Part shown: positions 44,578 to 56,300 of the stretch, piece by piece | How the letters are laid out: every line of letters starts with the position of its first letter | Numbering within the stretch: position 1 is the first letter of the stretch | NCBI GenBank assembly: GCA_012845835.1 | Contig: JABAKD010000010.1 | Location: forward strand, 15,291,355 to 15,355,354 | Length of the DNA stretch: 64,000 nt | Direction of reading: 5' to 3' | From: Undaria pinnatifida | Lineage: Eukaryota; Sar; Phaeophyceae; Laminariales; Alariaceae | Notes under the pieces: model-generated | The model's input: only the letters and a program-made list of their open reading frames with translations | Databases searched by the model: none | What the model was told of the DNA's origin: nothing | Made by a program: the position numbers and the translations under genes

Positions 44578-45235
44578 ACACCCACGCCAAGCGAGACACT
44601 CGTCGAGCAGGCCGAAAGAGTAGCACCGTAGCGTGCAACCTAGGGGAAGGGGGGGTTGAGCGTTGTCCTAAGAGCTCACGGTACCGGGCTCGGATGTTTG
44701 CGTGTTGAGGTTCGTGCGGCAGCTCATGCCTCAACCCAGACCAACACGGTGTGGCGAACCGATTGTCAGGGGCTTACAAGCGGGGCTGCGAGTTGGGCAA
44801 AGCTAGAGAACGATATCATGATGCAAAACGTCCCAAACAGGTATTCTTCAAAAACAGGGCGCGCGTAGTGCCTACATCGTACCATTTTGGAGCAAGTGGT
44901 GCTTGGATTGTGCCATCGATTCCGTGCGTGTCCTACATTTCTACGGGGACCACTGCCATATCAAAACCTACTACCTGTGTACACGACTGGCCAATTATTC
45001 AAAATGCAACAATACCACACGCCGCAACCCCAGCACGCCCTGGCGAATCAAACATTTTATGTGGAGCGAGTCAAGCAAGGAGAAAAAGTAGAGCTAGCTC
45101 CCGCCGTCTTGAACTACGCCCTACATGGAAAAAACAGGATCTATTTAAAAGGCCACATTTTGGTCATCGTCATTTTCGTTCAGCTTCACAAAAAAACACC
45201 AAAAACGAAGCACATAGCTATCAGTACCGCCACGC
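44578..45235. other. Convergent intergenic gap, CFAP418 and PLR1
   Basis: About 660 bp between two stop codons, presumably holding both 3' UTRs. An open frame at 44751-45584 (+) overlaps the last PLR1 exon in antisense and is a shadow. Confidence 0.5.
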
Positions 45236-48200
45236 TCATGCGGACTGGAAAACGTTCTGCACGGACTGCTTCTTGATCTTCCCTGCGGCGTCATCCAGCC
45301 CCTCCACCTCCTCAGGAGACAACTGCCAGCCCAGCGCTCCCAAATTTTCTCTCGCTTGCGCCAAAGTCTTGACCCCCACGATCGGCACAGTGCCCTTACA
45401 AACGCACCAGTTCAGGGCCACCTGCGACATGGTCTTGCCGCGAGCGTCCGAGATCTCTTGCATCACGGCGAGCAACGGGCCCATCGTCGGCAACACGCGT
45501 CGGAAAATTATCCCACGGGGACCGGAGGGAATGTTGCCCGAGTTGTACTTTCCCGTCAAGAGTCCGAGCCCCAGCGGAGAGTAGGCGATGCTTGTGACCC
45601 CGAGGGTTTTGGCGGTCTCGAGAAGGCCGTTGTCGAGAGGGTACCGGGAAATGAGGGAGAACTGCACCTGTCCAAATCACAACGTTGGCGGTGCGGGATG
45701 GCGCGGCGGTCCGGGAGGAGAGCGGTGAAGGGTGGAGGGGGTGAGGGCGATGCAACCTTGCTCTGCAGGTGGGCCGACTTGGAGGTCGCCAGTTAGGGCT
45801 AGCGACGAAACGTAGATATAGGTGTAAACATCCGGCTTTCCTTGTACAACTAGCGTGCAGGGATGAACAAGAGCGGCAATATACGACGATGCCGTCTTTG
45901 CGTTTTGTCATACCAAAGACGACCGAGGCTTGGAGAACGGTGAGCGTAGACGCTCCAGCATCCATGTCAACACGCGTCTACCTGCAGATCTAATGCTCGA
46001 AAGTACTATAACAGAAAACAAATGCTGGGGTGCAACGTGTACACTGCTTCCGAAAGCACACCTAGTACGAGGACGGACGGCCGGTCGGTCGCCAACGAGC
46101 CGCGCAACACACCAGGAACTGTGGACGGCACGTATTCCCGTAACACGGGTACGCCGTTCGCGCTTTATGTGCACGCACCTGGTTGCTGGCGAGAGGAGTG
46201 TCTAACTTGGCCAAAAAGCGATGCGCACGTGCAACCCCTTTCGGCCCGTAGTTGCTCAGTCCGACCTCACGAATGCGGCCCGCCGCTCTCAGCTTGGCGA
46301 GGCCTTCCCAGTAGGGTTCCTCCTGCCACCCGAGCGGCGGTGCCCAATGCAACTGCCCCACGCCTAACGACTGAAAGGGCGACAACCGGGCAGGCAACAA
46401 ATCGTTGGAGGACGAATACGTCGCGAGACAACACTTTCGCCCCTTTACAGACGTCATTTTTTCCTTTATTTGTCTTGACGGGCGCCAAACTAATACTGTT
46501 TTTCTGTGGAACGCTCGGCCCAGCACCCTTGACGGGGTACATCTTCCCTTGTGACCGACATGACCGCCGACGTATTTTTTAAGACGAAAGGCATGCCAAG
46601 TGCTTGCGCACGGTAGGGGGCGGGGTCGACCTTCAGCCAGCCGTCTCGTGTCTTGTGTACGATTGCATTCCCTGTACGGTTTATATTTCGTATAGAGACA
46701 CGTGAACCAGGCGAACGTGTCATGATATGGATATCCTAGCATCCCAACCGTGCTGCTCATTCTTTTCGCCACGTCCACACCCGCAAACCTGGAAAACCGC
46801 GCGGTGATGATGCAACGATCGCATAAGCTAGCCGCATAGTCGGCTTCCGGGCGGCGCACGCATACACGCCTTGGATCAGAACTCGGGCAGGAGAAACACT
46901 CACATCAGCCTCGACGCGTTCGAGCGTTTCATCGCACGCCGTGATGATAGATTGGCTGCCTATCCTGTACGGGTAGGGTGCGAACTTAGTGGCTATCTGA
47001 AGATCTTCTCGAACTTTTGCTTCCCCTGGGTACTCCCGCACAAACTGTTCGTAGAGTGTGGGGCGGGGGGGGAGGAGGGGCGTTGGATTCAGCACGACAA
47101 CGCCGCGCATTGTAGAGTGGCAAGAGTAAGAGCCACTGCAACTACTTATGCCGCACCGTGTATGACATCTAACATGGAGAAAAGCGGGCAGTGAGCGACA
47201 TCACGGTCACGTGACGAGTTTCCTCGACAGAGCCCAGGCACGTTTTAGTCCTGACCCGAATCCAAGCTTTGCGGAAAGCTTGAAAAATCAGTTCCTTAGG
47301 AAATAACGATGCGTGCATATGTGGTGCGACACAACTGACCTTGCCCAGGAGCCTCTCTGCTTGCCCTACGATCTTGCCGGTTCTGTCGGTCCAAACATTG
47401 AGCAGCATCGACGGGGGAGTAGGGAACGGGGATAGGGGCGGAGGGGGGGGCGTACTCATTTGTTGCTTGCCTTAGTAAGTTGACCATTGACCACGCATCC
47501 CTTTCGAGACCGAGCACCGTTCCTACTCCTAATAGAGACACCTCCAACATTTGGGCGCTCATTACCTTCTTTCCATATATTACAAAGAAATTGTTGCTTA
47601 TCCTATCCCCTTCCTGTTTCGCCGTCTGTGGCCACCATCTATCTCCTATGATAGCGATTGTTTTCTCGCTACTCCTCTAGTCTACCAAACTCTTCCACGT
47701 CACAGTCGTCTAATTTCCTCATCTCCTCTACTAACGCATTCCGTTCATTCTTGTATATTTCACATTCTCCTACTATGTGAGTCCTACTCTATTGTGCCAC
47801 ACGGGTAAATATGTGCATCCACGTCCTCCTCCCGACTACTGGTATATATATGTGTTTCTTCTTTCGGGTAGGTCCAGGTCCCCTACACGAATCAACCGCA
47901 GTTAGAGCTATAATCCATTGGGCCGTGCGAACACGTTTTCATTCCAACATCTTCCCTCAACCCCCCATTTATCATGAGTGTTTATCCCATTTCACCTTGT
48001 TCCTTAGCGCTAGCCTTTCCCTTTCTTCTATTATTCATTTTACTCCTATCCTGTACCCGCCAAACTTTTCTACGGACATTACCTCTTCTCGGTCTCCCAA
48101 ACCCTTCCATATTTCTTGACTACGTTATCCCATCTTATCCCAGCTCGCCCTTTTGTTGTTTTCTCCCATACAGCCCTATCAGCTATGGCTGGCGACTTCT

Positions 48201-51200
48201 TTTTTTGGCATATTCCTCACTTTATATTGCCATTTCAACTTTCTCACGTTTCTATTTGTTTTCAAGTGGGTACATTCCTACTTCCGCTCTTAATACTGTA
48301 TTGCTCGTCGTACTTGAGCATCCTAGTATATTTTTAGCTGCTGTCATCTGCACTGTTTTCCAGTTGTTTTCGAATTTCGCGTTCCCTTCCCATACTTCTC
48401 CTGCATACTCGAGCTTTGGTACAATCACATTCATCAAAATACATATCTTAATCCTATTGTCAAGGTGCGAGTCTGTTAGGATCGCATCCACCTTGCCTAC
48501 TTGTGATTTACCCTTCTCTTACTGTTGCTACGTGCGTATCCCAAGAGCAGTCCTTTGAGATCTCTACGCCAAGGTACGTATACTGGTCTACGATCGGTAG
48601 GTCATCTGCTCCCCACTTCCATTTGAAAGTTACTGGATTCACCTTATCTTCGTTACATACAACAAGGGGGGGGGGGGAGGGGCATTAAGCAAGAGGGAAA
48701 CGTATCCAGTTGTCTGCCATCACGCTCCGTGAGAGAGAGGTACCATCAGGCTGCGATTCCTCGTTGCGCCATTTTATACTGGGGCCAACTTTCCGACGAC
48801 GGACGAAGACCTACCTATATACAGCGGTGGCTGTATCTCCGCAGAAAAGCACGCCGTCGTTCAGGCGCTTCGCAGAATCTAAGTGGCTCCGCCTAATCAC
48901 CAGATGCTCGATATTTTAGTAGCAACACGAACAGCGTTGTTTGGGGTGTTCGTCTATGGACGGGGAAGCGCGCCCTGTCTTACCCGTAGCTGTCCGCCGT
49001 GTCAAACCAGTTGATGCCCTCGGTGACGCAAAGGTTGAAAGCCTCCTGCAGCTCCGCGTCCATGCTGTCATCGTAGCCCCAGACCAGCTTGTTCCCCCAC
49101 GCCCACGTGCCGAGGCCTGCCAACAAGGGACGCGCAGGCGGGCAGCAGCCGGCAGCCGACAGGAGAAGCGTTGGTCAAACAGACCAAATCGCCGTACAAT
49201 GAGATATCCCGGAATTTACGCCCTCGTGTGCTCACGAGAAAGATGGTGACAATTGTCAACGCACCACTGAAGCGCACGGCAGTATACGACGGGGAAAGTG
49301 GACCACCGAGGAGGCACAAGGTAGGGAGGACATACTATGCTGCAGTAGCTCATGAGCTATCGCTTGAACCACATGAGCGTGCGACAGCCCCGTGCTCGTG
49401 GCGGGGCGGCTAACGCTTGCGCTCGTCATATAATATCAGTCCCCCGCACAGTCTACGGTCAATAAATGCGTGCGTCCTGTGCAAAGAGTAGGCATGTTTC
49501 GGGTGCCTGAGGGTGGGTATTCAAAATGTACCAAACGTTCATCCTCCCTATCGTATACCTGGCACTTCAAAGCATACAGCTATCACCCTCCGTTGATATC
49601 ACCCCCCCACGAGAAACAACCCCCGGAGATACACAAAGGAACGCTTAAACAAAGCAGACCCTTTATATCACCGGGGTTCGATAGATTCGATAGATACCAC
49701 CCTATCGCAGGACACCACCCCGGGTGAGTAAGAAAGTAAAACTCATCACCCGGGGGGGATAATACGTATTGCGGTAGCGCTGTAGAAACACACACTCCGG
49801 ATCTTTCAACACCAACTCCAAGTAGATTGTCACGCAGACCGGAGGTGCAGTTCTAGAGGTGGCTGAAAACAGAAAAACTACTGTTTACAACAGTAGCTGC
49901 TTTTACATCGTTGCCTAATGCCAGGAGTCTTTCACACATCGGACAGATCAGATCCCTGTTAAAGATCTGGCCTCGAGGGTAGACAACCCCCTGGCCTACG
50001 TGACCTGCATGGTCTATATATAACATAGTGCCGGGTGGGAGATTGATGGTCTGACTGATCCAGTACATGTTTCCTGGGATGGATCTGTACTACGTAGGTC
50101 CTTCACAGCATGTCAGAACGACAGATATAGGATCTATGTGATCTAGATCGTCATCTGTCCGAAGAGTCCTCTCTTTCCCAACAGCAACAACACCAACACG
50201 TAAACGCTTGTACCTGGCAAGTTCTTTTTTTTTTTTTTTTAATCATCACTTTTACTCTCCAGTTCAACTCGTAAGAGGTTTTATTTACCCTCAGCGATTT
50301 GCTGGACAAGCCGTGGTAACAGGTATCTGCCCTTCTCCCCCTATATGCCTTCATTTTTATCGTGAGTAGGGTCAGTAGATTTCACCGCGATCTCACCATC
50401 CCAAGCATTTAAGATGAAATACCAAAAATATTACGGTTTTGGATGCGGTCCGCACATTTTTTTCAGGTCATTCAAATCCCGCGACGAAGCCGTGCGAAGG
50501 GCCGTACCCTCAGCCTGAGTTAGGGTCGGGGTTAGGGTTTGGGTTAGGGTTTGGGATAGGGTTGGGGTTGGGTTGGGTCTACGCCTTCATGTGATCTGTA
50601 AAACCCCGTCCCCCAAAAACACGAAAACAAGCGCAAAAACATGAAAAAAAAAAGCATAAGGGTTCTGCATTCCCACTTTTCAGCTTTCTATGCTCGAAGA
50701 TTTTCATCGATTTTTTGTCAACTCATCCTCTCGCGCTTTCCCGTTTGTCATTTTTTTACGCAAGAAAAAGCCTACGAGCACGAGTATGCACCCAAGAAGA
50801 TTCAAAGCCGCATTGTTAACTTTTAGTAGGGACGATACTCCAGAGGGGGCGCCTGGATCGTTACACAGAAGTTATTTTCCTGGCGGTACAAGCGGTAACG
50901 CCGTGTACTGCATTCCTGCGTTGTTGTTGTTGTTGTGAGTTGAGAGTAACGCTGTAACGGTATGTAACACGTAGCCGACAAGTTGAAAAGCTGAAACGTC
51001 AACACGTTGAAACAGGGGCGTAACCATGTAACCGTAACGGCCCGCGTGACCCGTTACCGCGTTACCTTGTTGCTTTGTTTACGACGCGGCGAGACTGTCA
51101 GAACCTAAACTCCCGAAATTTTGTACGTATGTACACGTTTTTCAACGCTATCGCTGTGCCGCTGTGTATCACTGTGGGATTACAGAGCTCACCCATGGGG

Positions 51201-51463
51201 GACACCGACAAATCTCCGAGCTTGACACGGCTCTTGGGCGTGAGCACGCCACTGCCGCCGCCTTTCTTCAGCTTGGATTCGGTGCTACGTCCCATGACAC
51301 CATCCAGCAAACCTCTCCAGGACATGCTTATTCGTACATGGGAACTGCTACTCGCAGTGCTCCTTCTCGCTGCCGTCAGACCGGCAATAGAAGCTTGGAA
51401 CGCTGTGCCACTAGGGGCAGCTGCCAGCGCCATGGTCGTGAGAAGCAACGCATGATATCGCAT
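45236..51463 (-). CDS. PLR1: Plastid pyridoxal reductase (PLR1-type aldo-keto reductase)
   Basis: Exons: 51463-51193, 49116-48984, 47382-47340, 47044-46904, 46370-46179 and 45667-45236; every phase closes, giving 403 residues. The family reduces pyridoxal to pyridoxine with NADPH in vitamin B6 salvage. The aldo-keto tetrad is complete: Asp129 and Tyr134 in FDTADSYG, Lys169 in IATKF and His204 in GQLHW. Plant chloroplast PLR1 signatures follow: VQFSLISRYPLDNG, YSPLGLGLLTGKY, NWCVCKGTVPIVGVK and NLGALGW. Residues 1-22 (MRYHALLLTTMALAAAPSGT then AF) look like a signal peptide with Phe at the cleavage site; a Ser/Arg-rich stretch follows, as in plastid presequences of algae with complex plastids. 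The frame is open upstream of the chosen Met, but this start gives that presequence. Intron 2 holds a LINE. Confidence 0.92.
47435..48670 (-). mobile_element. LINE fragment (reverse transcriptase C-terminal part to poly(C) tail) in PLR1 intron 2
   Basis: The minus strand encodes LPIVDQYTYLGVEISKDCSW, then DSHLDNRIKICILMNVIVPK, LEYAGEVWEG, KILGCS-like NILGCSSTTSNTVLRAEVG and, near the end, IVGECEIYKNER. This is the typical stretch after the polymerase motifs of non-LTR retrotransposons. It is 5'-truncated at a G-run (about 48669-48682) and its frame is broken in several places. The 3' end shows the family terminus and a C-rich tail (47458-47435). It is in the same orientation as the host gene and longer than the other three copies. 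Confidence 0.8.
50517..50580 (-). repeat. Short telomere-like tract in PLR1 intron 1
   Basis: GAGTTAGGGTCGGGGTTAGG and then GTTTGGGTTAGGGTTTGGG are degenerate TTAGGG/TTTGGG units on the plus strand, the opposite orientation to the array at 22.2 kb. Confidence 0.7.
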
Positions 51464-53326
51464 TGGTGCGACTGCGAAATGTACTGCGAACAAGCAGTGC
51501 GATGATGATGTGATTTCGTTTTCGTTTGCCTCGAGTAGACGAGGGTTTCCAATGCGCATGATAATCGTTACGGGACAGGGAACCAGGGGGGTGACGACAG
51601 TATCAACACATGCTTGCGCTTGTTTTCTAGCCCTGTACCACCAGCACCAGCATCCATCGCCGACTGCTTCTTTGTTGAAGGTGTGCTGGATCGGTAGCCT
51701 CTGCTGTCCGCTTTTTGTGCTATTGGGTGAGTGAAAGCGTCTGTATCTCTTGGTGCAATGATCTAGCAATGATCACAGGTTATCCCTCTCTGGAAGAAGT
51801 AACTTGCACTTTCAGCACGCCAGCTACGCTGTTGAGCCTGTTCGTTGTTGATCGTGGTCACTAGCCTCATTCCTCGCGCGTAAGCTGGGTTGTGGTAGCC
51901 TCTGCTGCCTGCTTGTGGTGCTGTTGGGTGGGTGACGTTTACAGTAGTCCGCCGGATGAACGTGGGTGATCGTCGTCTGGAAGAAGCAACTTGCATCACC
52001 CTGTACTGCTGCTGTAGCAGTTAGCATGTTCGGCGTTGAATACGATCACGGACGATCATTACCTACAGAGGTACCAGGTATTGCGTATAATTGCAACGTT
52101 TTCGTAGAGAGCTATCAACTCAATGCTGGTACACTACCGCGCCACTGCTGTCGATGTTGCAGCATGAGGTGCTGCACGCTGCCAAGTCTCATCGGCCGCC
52201 TGCGCCTGTCTATCTCGTAGATGCTCCGTGGACTTCGAGTGCAGTGTTCTCCTTGTTGTGCTCGAGGACACATGGTGTCCAATGTGGTATGTGGCGGCTT
52301 GGGACATCCTTAAAGCTTTCACATTCAATGCGCAGCTCCTTGCAATCCCAGAACTGCAGCACTAGTTGCAAGCCACACGATTATGGGTCTTTCTTAGGCG
52401 TTCACGTTCGCCGGGTGAGATCAGGTACCGATCCAACCAGAAGCCTAAGCCCTGACCTAGCCCCAAAATTATAGGGGTTGAGATGAGGGTGAGGGTTGGC
52501 CAATCGAAATGGAGGTGTGGTTTGTTGGGGTTGGTCCGACAACGCCTTTCACCCTCGATCACTGAAACCCTGCCGCTTGCAATTTAGCGCTGCAGTTTTA
52601 GGATTGCACGGAGGTCTCGTCGCACACCAACGGCTTTCCTACTGACACGTAGGCTTGCATCTTGTTACTTGAACCGCAACATGTAACCAGCATAGAAACC
52701 TGGGGATGTCGCCGACTATATACGGCGATAACAATATCACTCCGCTTCTTTTCTCTTGTTTATTGAATTAGGTCCGTCTACCGAGCCGGGTTTTGCAGCG
52801 ATGCTGGTCCCGGGCTCCTGCTACGATCAGGGGTGTAGGTTACATGTTACGGTTCGAGTAACAACTGCAAGCCTGCATGTCAGTAGCAAACCCGTGGTTC
52901 TGCCAGAGGATGTCTCAAGAAAAAACTCACCAATATGTCTGTCTGCCAATACGATACGTGAAGCGTGTTCTGGTATTTACACTATTAGACTAATAGTATA
53001 TGCTATATTTTTATCGTTATCAATCAAACCCGCTATATCGTCGCAGCAGTAGTATCACTGGCAACAGTAGTGCCGATAGTATAGTGAAAGCAGTAGTAGT
53101 GTAGTAGTACTCGGAGTATGCCTATTGTATGCAGTCCTGGTCGTACGTAGTAATAACAGTACGTAGAGAGCTCTACGAACAGCCTTGCAGCAGAGCAATG
53201 CTGTTGACGTTCTAGTGCTATGAGGTCCCTCCCATCTTTGCTTGAACGGGCATCGCCGTACGAGCTGTCCTGAGTGCATCATCCTGCACGTCCTCGCGCC
53301 GTTATGACAGGCTACACCTACACAGA
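51464..53326. other. Divergent intergenic region, PLR1 and DUF3598-like gene
   Basis: About 1.9 kb between two start codons in opposite directions. A duplicated segment is visible: 51640-51770 and 51830-51990 share CCTCTGCTGYCYGCTT, a GTGCTRTTGGGTGRGTGA-type block and CTGGAAGAAG-AACTTGCA. Both promoters must lie here. I could not identify a TATA box or a defined regulatory site with confidence. Confidence 0.45.
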
Positions 53327-56300
53327 ATGCGGAGGCCAAGGACCCTGCGAGTAGCCCTCGTATGCCTGGGAGCGTCAACGACGACAGCAGTCGTCTCCGG
53401 CTTCCACACGGTCATCGTCGGTCGCGGCCGCTCGCCGCGCTGGCAGCCGCCAAGGAGCTCGGCTAAGCAGGTGTCGCCCAAGGGATGGGAACAGAGCGAC
53501 AGCAGCAGCAGCAGCAGCGGCGGCGGGGGCGGCGGCAGTGACAGTGGCAGGAGCAGCGGCGGCAGCAGCAGCCGTGCCGGCCATTCGCTGGGGCGAGTAT
53601 CTAGGGCGCGATGGGCGCCCCTCCGAGCGGGGGACGACAACTTCGTGAGTACCACTCGCAACTTGTGAGGACAGACACGCCCGAACGCGTTGTTCTTGCC
53701 TCGCTCAACCTTTTCTACTGCGAAAATGATCCCATACTAACAACGAGCTTTGTCTTCGACAACGTGTTCGTGAAGAGGTTAAAGGGGGTCGTTCGACGTG
53801 AGATATTTCGTCTGTCCTGATGATTGCCTTCGCCGCCGCCGTCGCCGCCCCTGTTCTAGCTCTGTGCGCACCAGATGCCACCACTGTTGTGCTCCGTATT
53901 GTATTGTCATTGTTTGCAGTACTACGGTTTCGGATACTGGTCTACGGATATTTGGGTTTCCTACTGTATGAGGAAGCATTATTGGTGCGTCTCGATTATC
54001 ATCGAGGCGGATGGCCTGCCTACCGGAGGCAGTCGACGTGGTATAACATGAAACGGGACTAAGCGCGTGTGGCATGAAGTGGACGACAAAATGGTATCAC
54101 TGATGTCTGTGTGTGAAGGTCTGTGACAGGACGTACGACCCGCGGGTGTTTGGTTGTGGTACGGGATATATTTTTTATTATTACCCCCTCTCTGCGGCAT
54201 GGGGACAAGGCGTACAACATTACAGCTTGCGTCACTACAGCAATATAGATGAAAGGTCGTATTTTTCATGTCACGCTCGCGATATATATCGAGTGCATCG
54301 GTTGTATGTACGAATGTGTGCGTGCGTCGGTCAGTGCGTGCGTCGGTCAGTGCGTGTGTGTCGTGCGAGTGTGTTCCTCGCACCAATAATCGGATTTTTG
54401 CCCTAGCTGGAGCTGCGCCCTTCACCGTGCCAGACTCGCGATATGGGCGCGTGTGTCAGCAGTTGTTGTTCCCCCCTGTGCCTGGAGAAGTATTGCTGCT
54501 TGTGATATTTTGTTCATCTTCAAAAAGAAAATTGCGTGGGTGCGTGAATGTGGTACCCCGTTCCGACTCCAACCTGTACTCCTCGATACGTCGTGCACGG
54601 AGAGCAGGGGAGCGCCGACTACTCCGAGTACGGCTACGAGCCAGAGTTCGACATGAAATCGGACGAACCGCCGGATGACGAAGAATTGTTGGAGAAGTGG
54701 AGGTTGGAGAGGTAGGCTCGTCACCAGAATCCCGCAAAGCAATTGTGCTGCGCCGATGATTGCCTGTCCATACCCGATTATGACATGTTATCATGGCAGA
54801 CCTGCTTTCGCGTGTGTGACTGCTATGAACGTACAGCAGCTGCAACCCCCCCCCATGGTGTAAAAAAGCTCATGTTTTGCGTACACTTTTTACGCGGCCG
54901 CAGCGGTCGGTCCGGCCTTTGAAAGCTTTGGGTCACGTTAGGCATACAGTTAGTGCTTGCTGTTGAAGTTACTGGGAGTGTTAATGCTCAAAACAGTGCA
55001 TGGGCGGAAGATGGTGGTAGCTTACGCTTGTCCGCTTGCGATGTTTTTCCACGAAGCGAGAGAAACCAACGCCAACCATCGCCGCGCCCGCTTCCTACAA
55101 AATCGTTGATAACGCCTTCGTATCCTCAACCCTGCTACTACCGTTAAAATGTGCTACACGAATTCCAAGTATTTCAGCCGAACAGATGCGGGCTTAGTTC
55201 TAAGGGGTACAACAAACCAGCGCTGCCTCACTTCTTCCGGTGCACGATAATCGGGATCTATTGAGGGTGACTCTTTCTTCCTTGATGAGCTCCCTGATAA
55301 AGAAGAAGCGGAGCGCGATATGTTTCGTCCTGGATGAGTATGTCGAATTTGTAGTAGTGCGCCGGTGTTGCCGCTGCTGATCGGCACGTTGCTGAAGTTC
55401 TCAAAGTGCAGTTCTGCCATAAAGTTAGACAGGTCCACCGCCTCCTTTGTAGTGTAGCTGATGGCCATGAGTTCAGCCTCCACTACGGATTGTGCAGTAA
55501 GCGACTGCGTCTTCGCTCCAAAGCTTATGGGCCCTCCGCGCAGGGAAAAATTGGATCCTGTCGTCGATTTGCCAGAGCCGGGGTTGCTCGCAAAGCTGGC
55601 GTTGGTGAATCCTTGCATCCGAAACCGTCCTCGCTTGTAGATGATGGGCAGGTCCGGGTGCCCCTTGAGGTACCTTTGTGCGTGCTTGGCCGGTCTCATG
55701 TGAGTTTGTGCAGGCTTGGTGCATGCTCGTGTAAGCTGGTTTACAGCGTAGCACATAGCATAGCGCGTGCATTGGGTGAGGTAAACCATCGATCCAACCA
55801 TTGCCTGGTATAGCTTCGTCCCGGTTGCATCCAGCAGAGACTCCTCTGGTTGGATAGGAGTTGGTTGGGTAGCAGGGAAACATATAGTTTTAGTATTGAA
55901 ACCGTCGGACGTCACAATCCAAGGCCAACCCAACCCACGAAGAATCGGCGTTTTTTTTTTTTTCTTTCCTACCATTTTTTGTTATTTCGAACCTAACCTT
56001 TTTTTTTTTTTTTTTTTATCCTCCGGCGGATGGGGAAAAATAAAGCTTTAGCTCACCACACTTCCACGTATTTTCATACGCGTCGTGTGTCGATTTAACT
56101 CAGTTGCTTTCGCAGCCCAACGCTAGCTGGCGCACCCTTCGGGTCCCATTGTAGGTATAGCGTAAGCTGTCCCTATCAGTGGTCTTCGTTACAACCCCGG
56201 CAGCGCAAGCTGCCGTTGTATACGGGTGCGTGTGTATGTCGACCCGGCCTGTCCCCTGAGGGTCAGTTTCGGTGGAGATAGCCACCCGGAATGTCATCTT

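Noticed and set aside
44751-45584. 277-codon plus-strand frame
   Set aside because: Most of it is antisense to the last PLR1 exon, which is clearly coding; the frame is a shadow.
51464-51769. N-terminal extension of the PLR1 frame upstream of Met at 51463
   Set aside because: The frame is open but adding it would bury the hydrophobic signal peptide; the internal Met gives a proper presequence.
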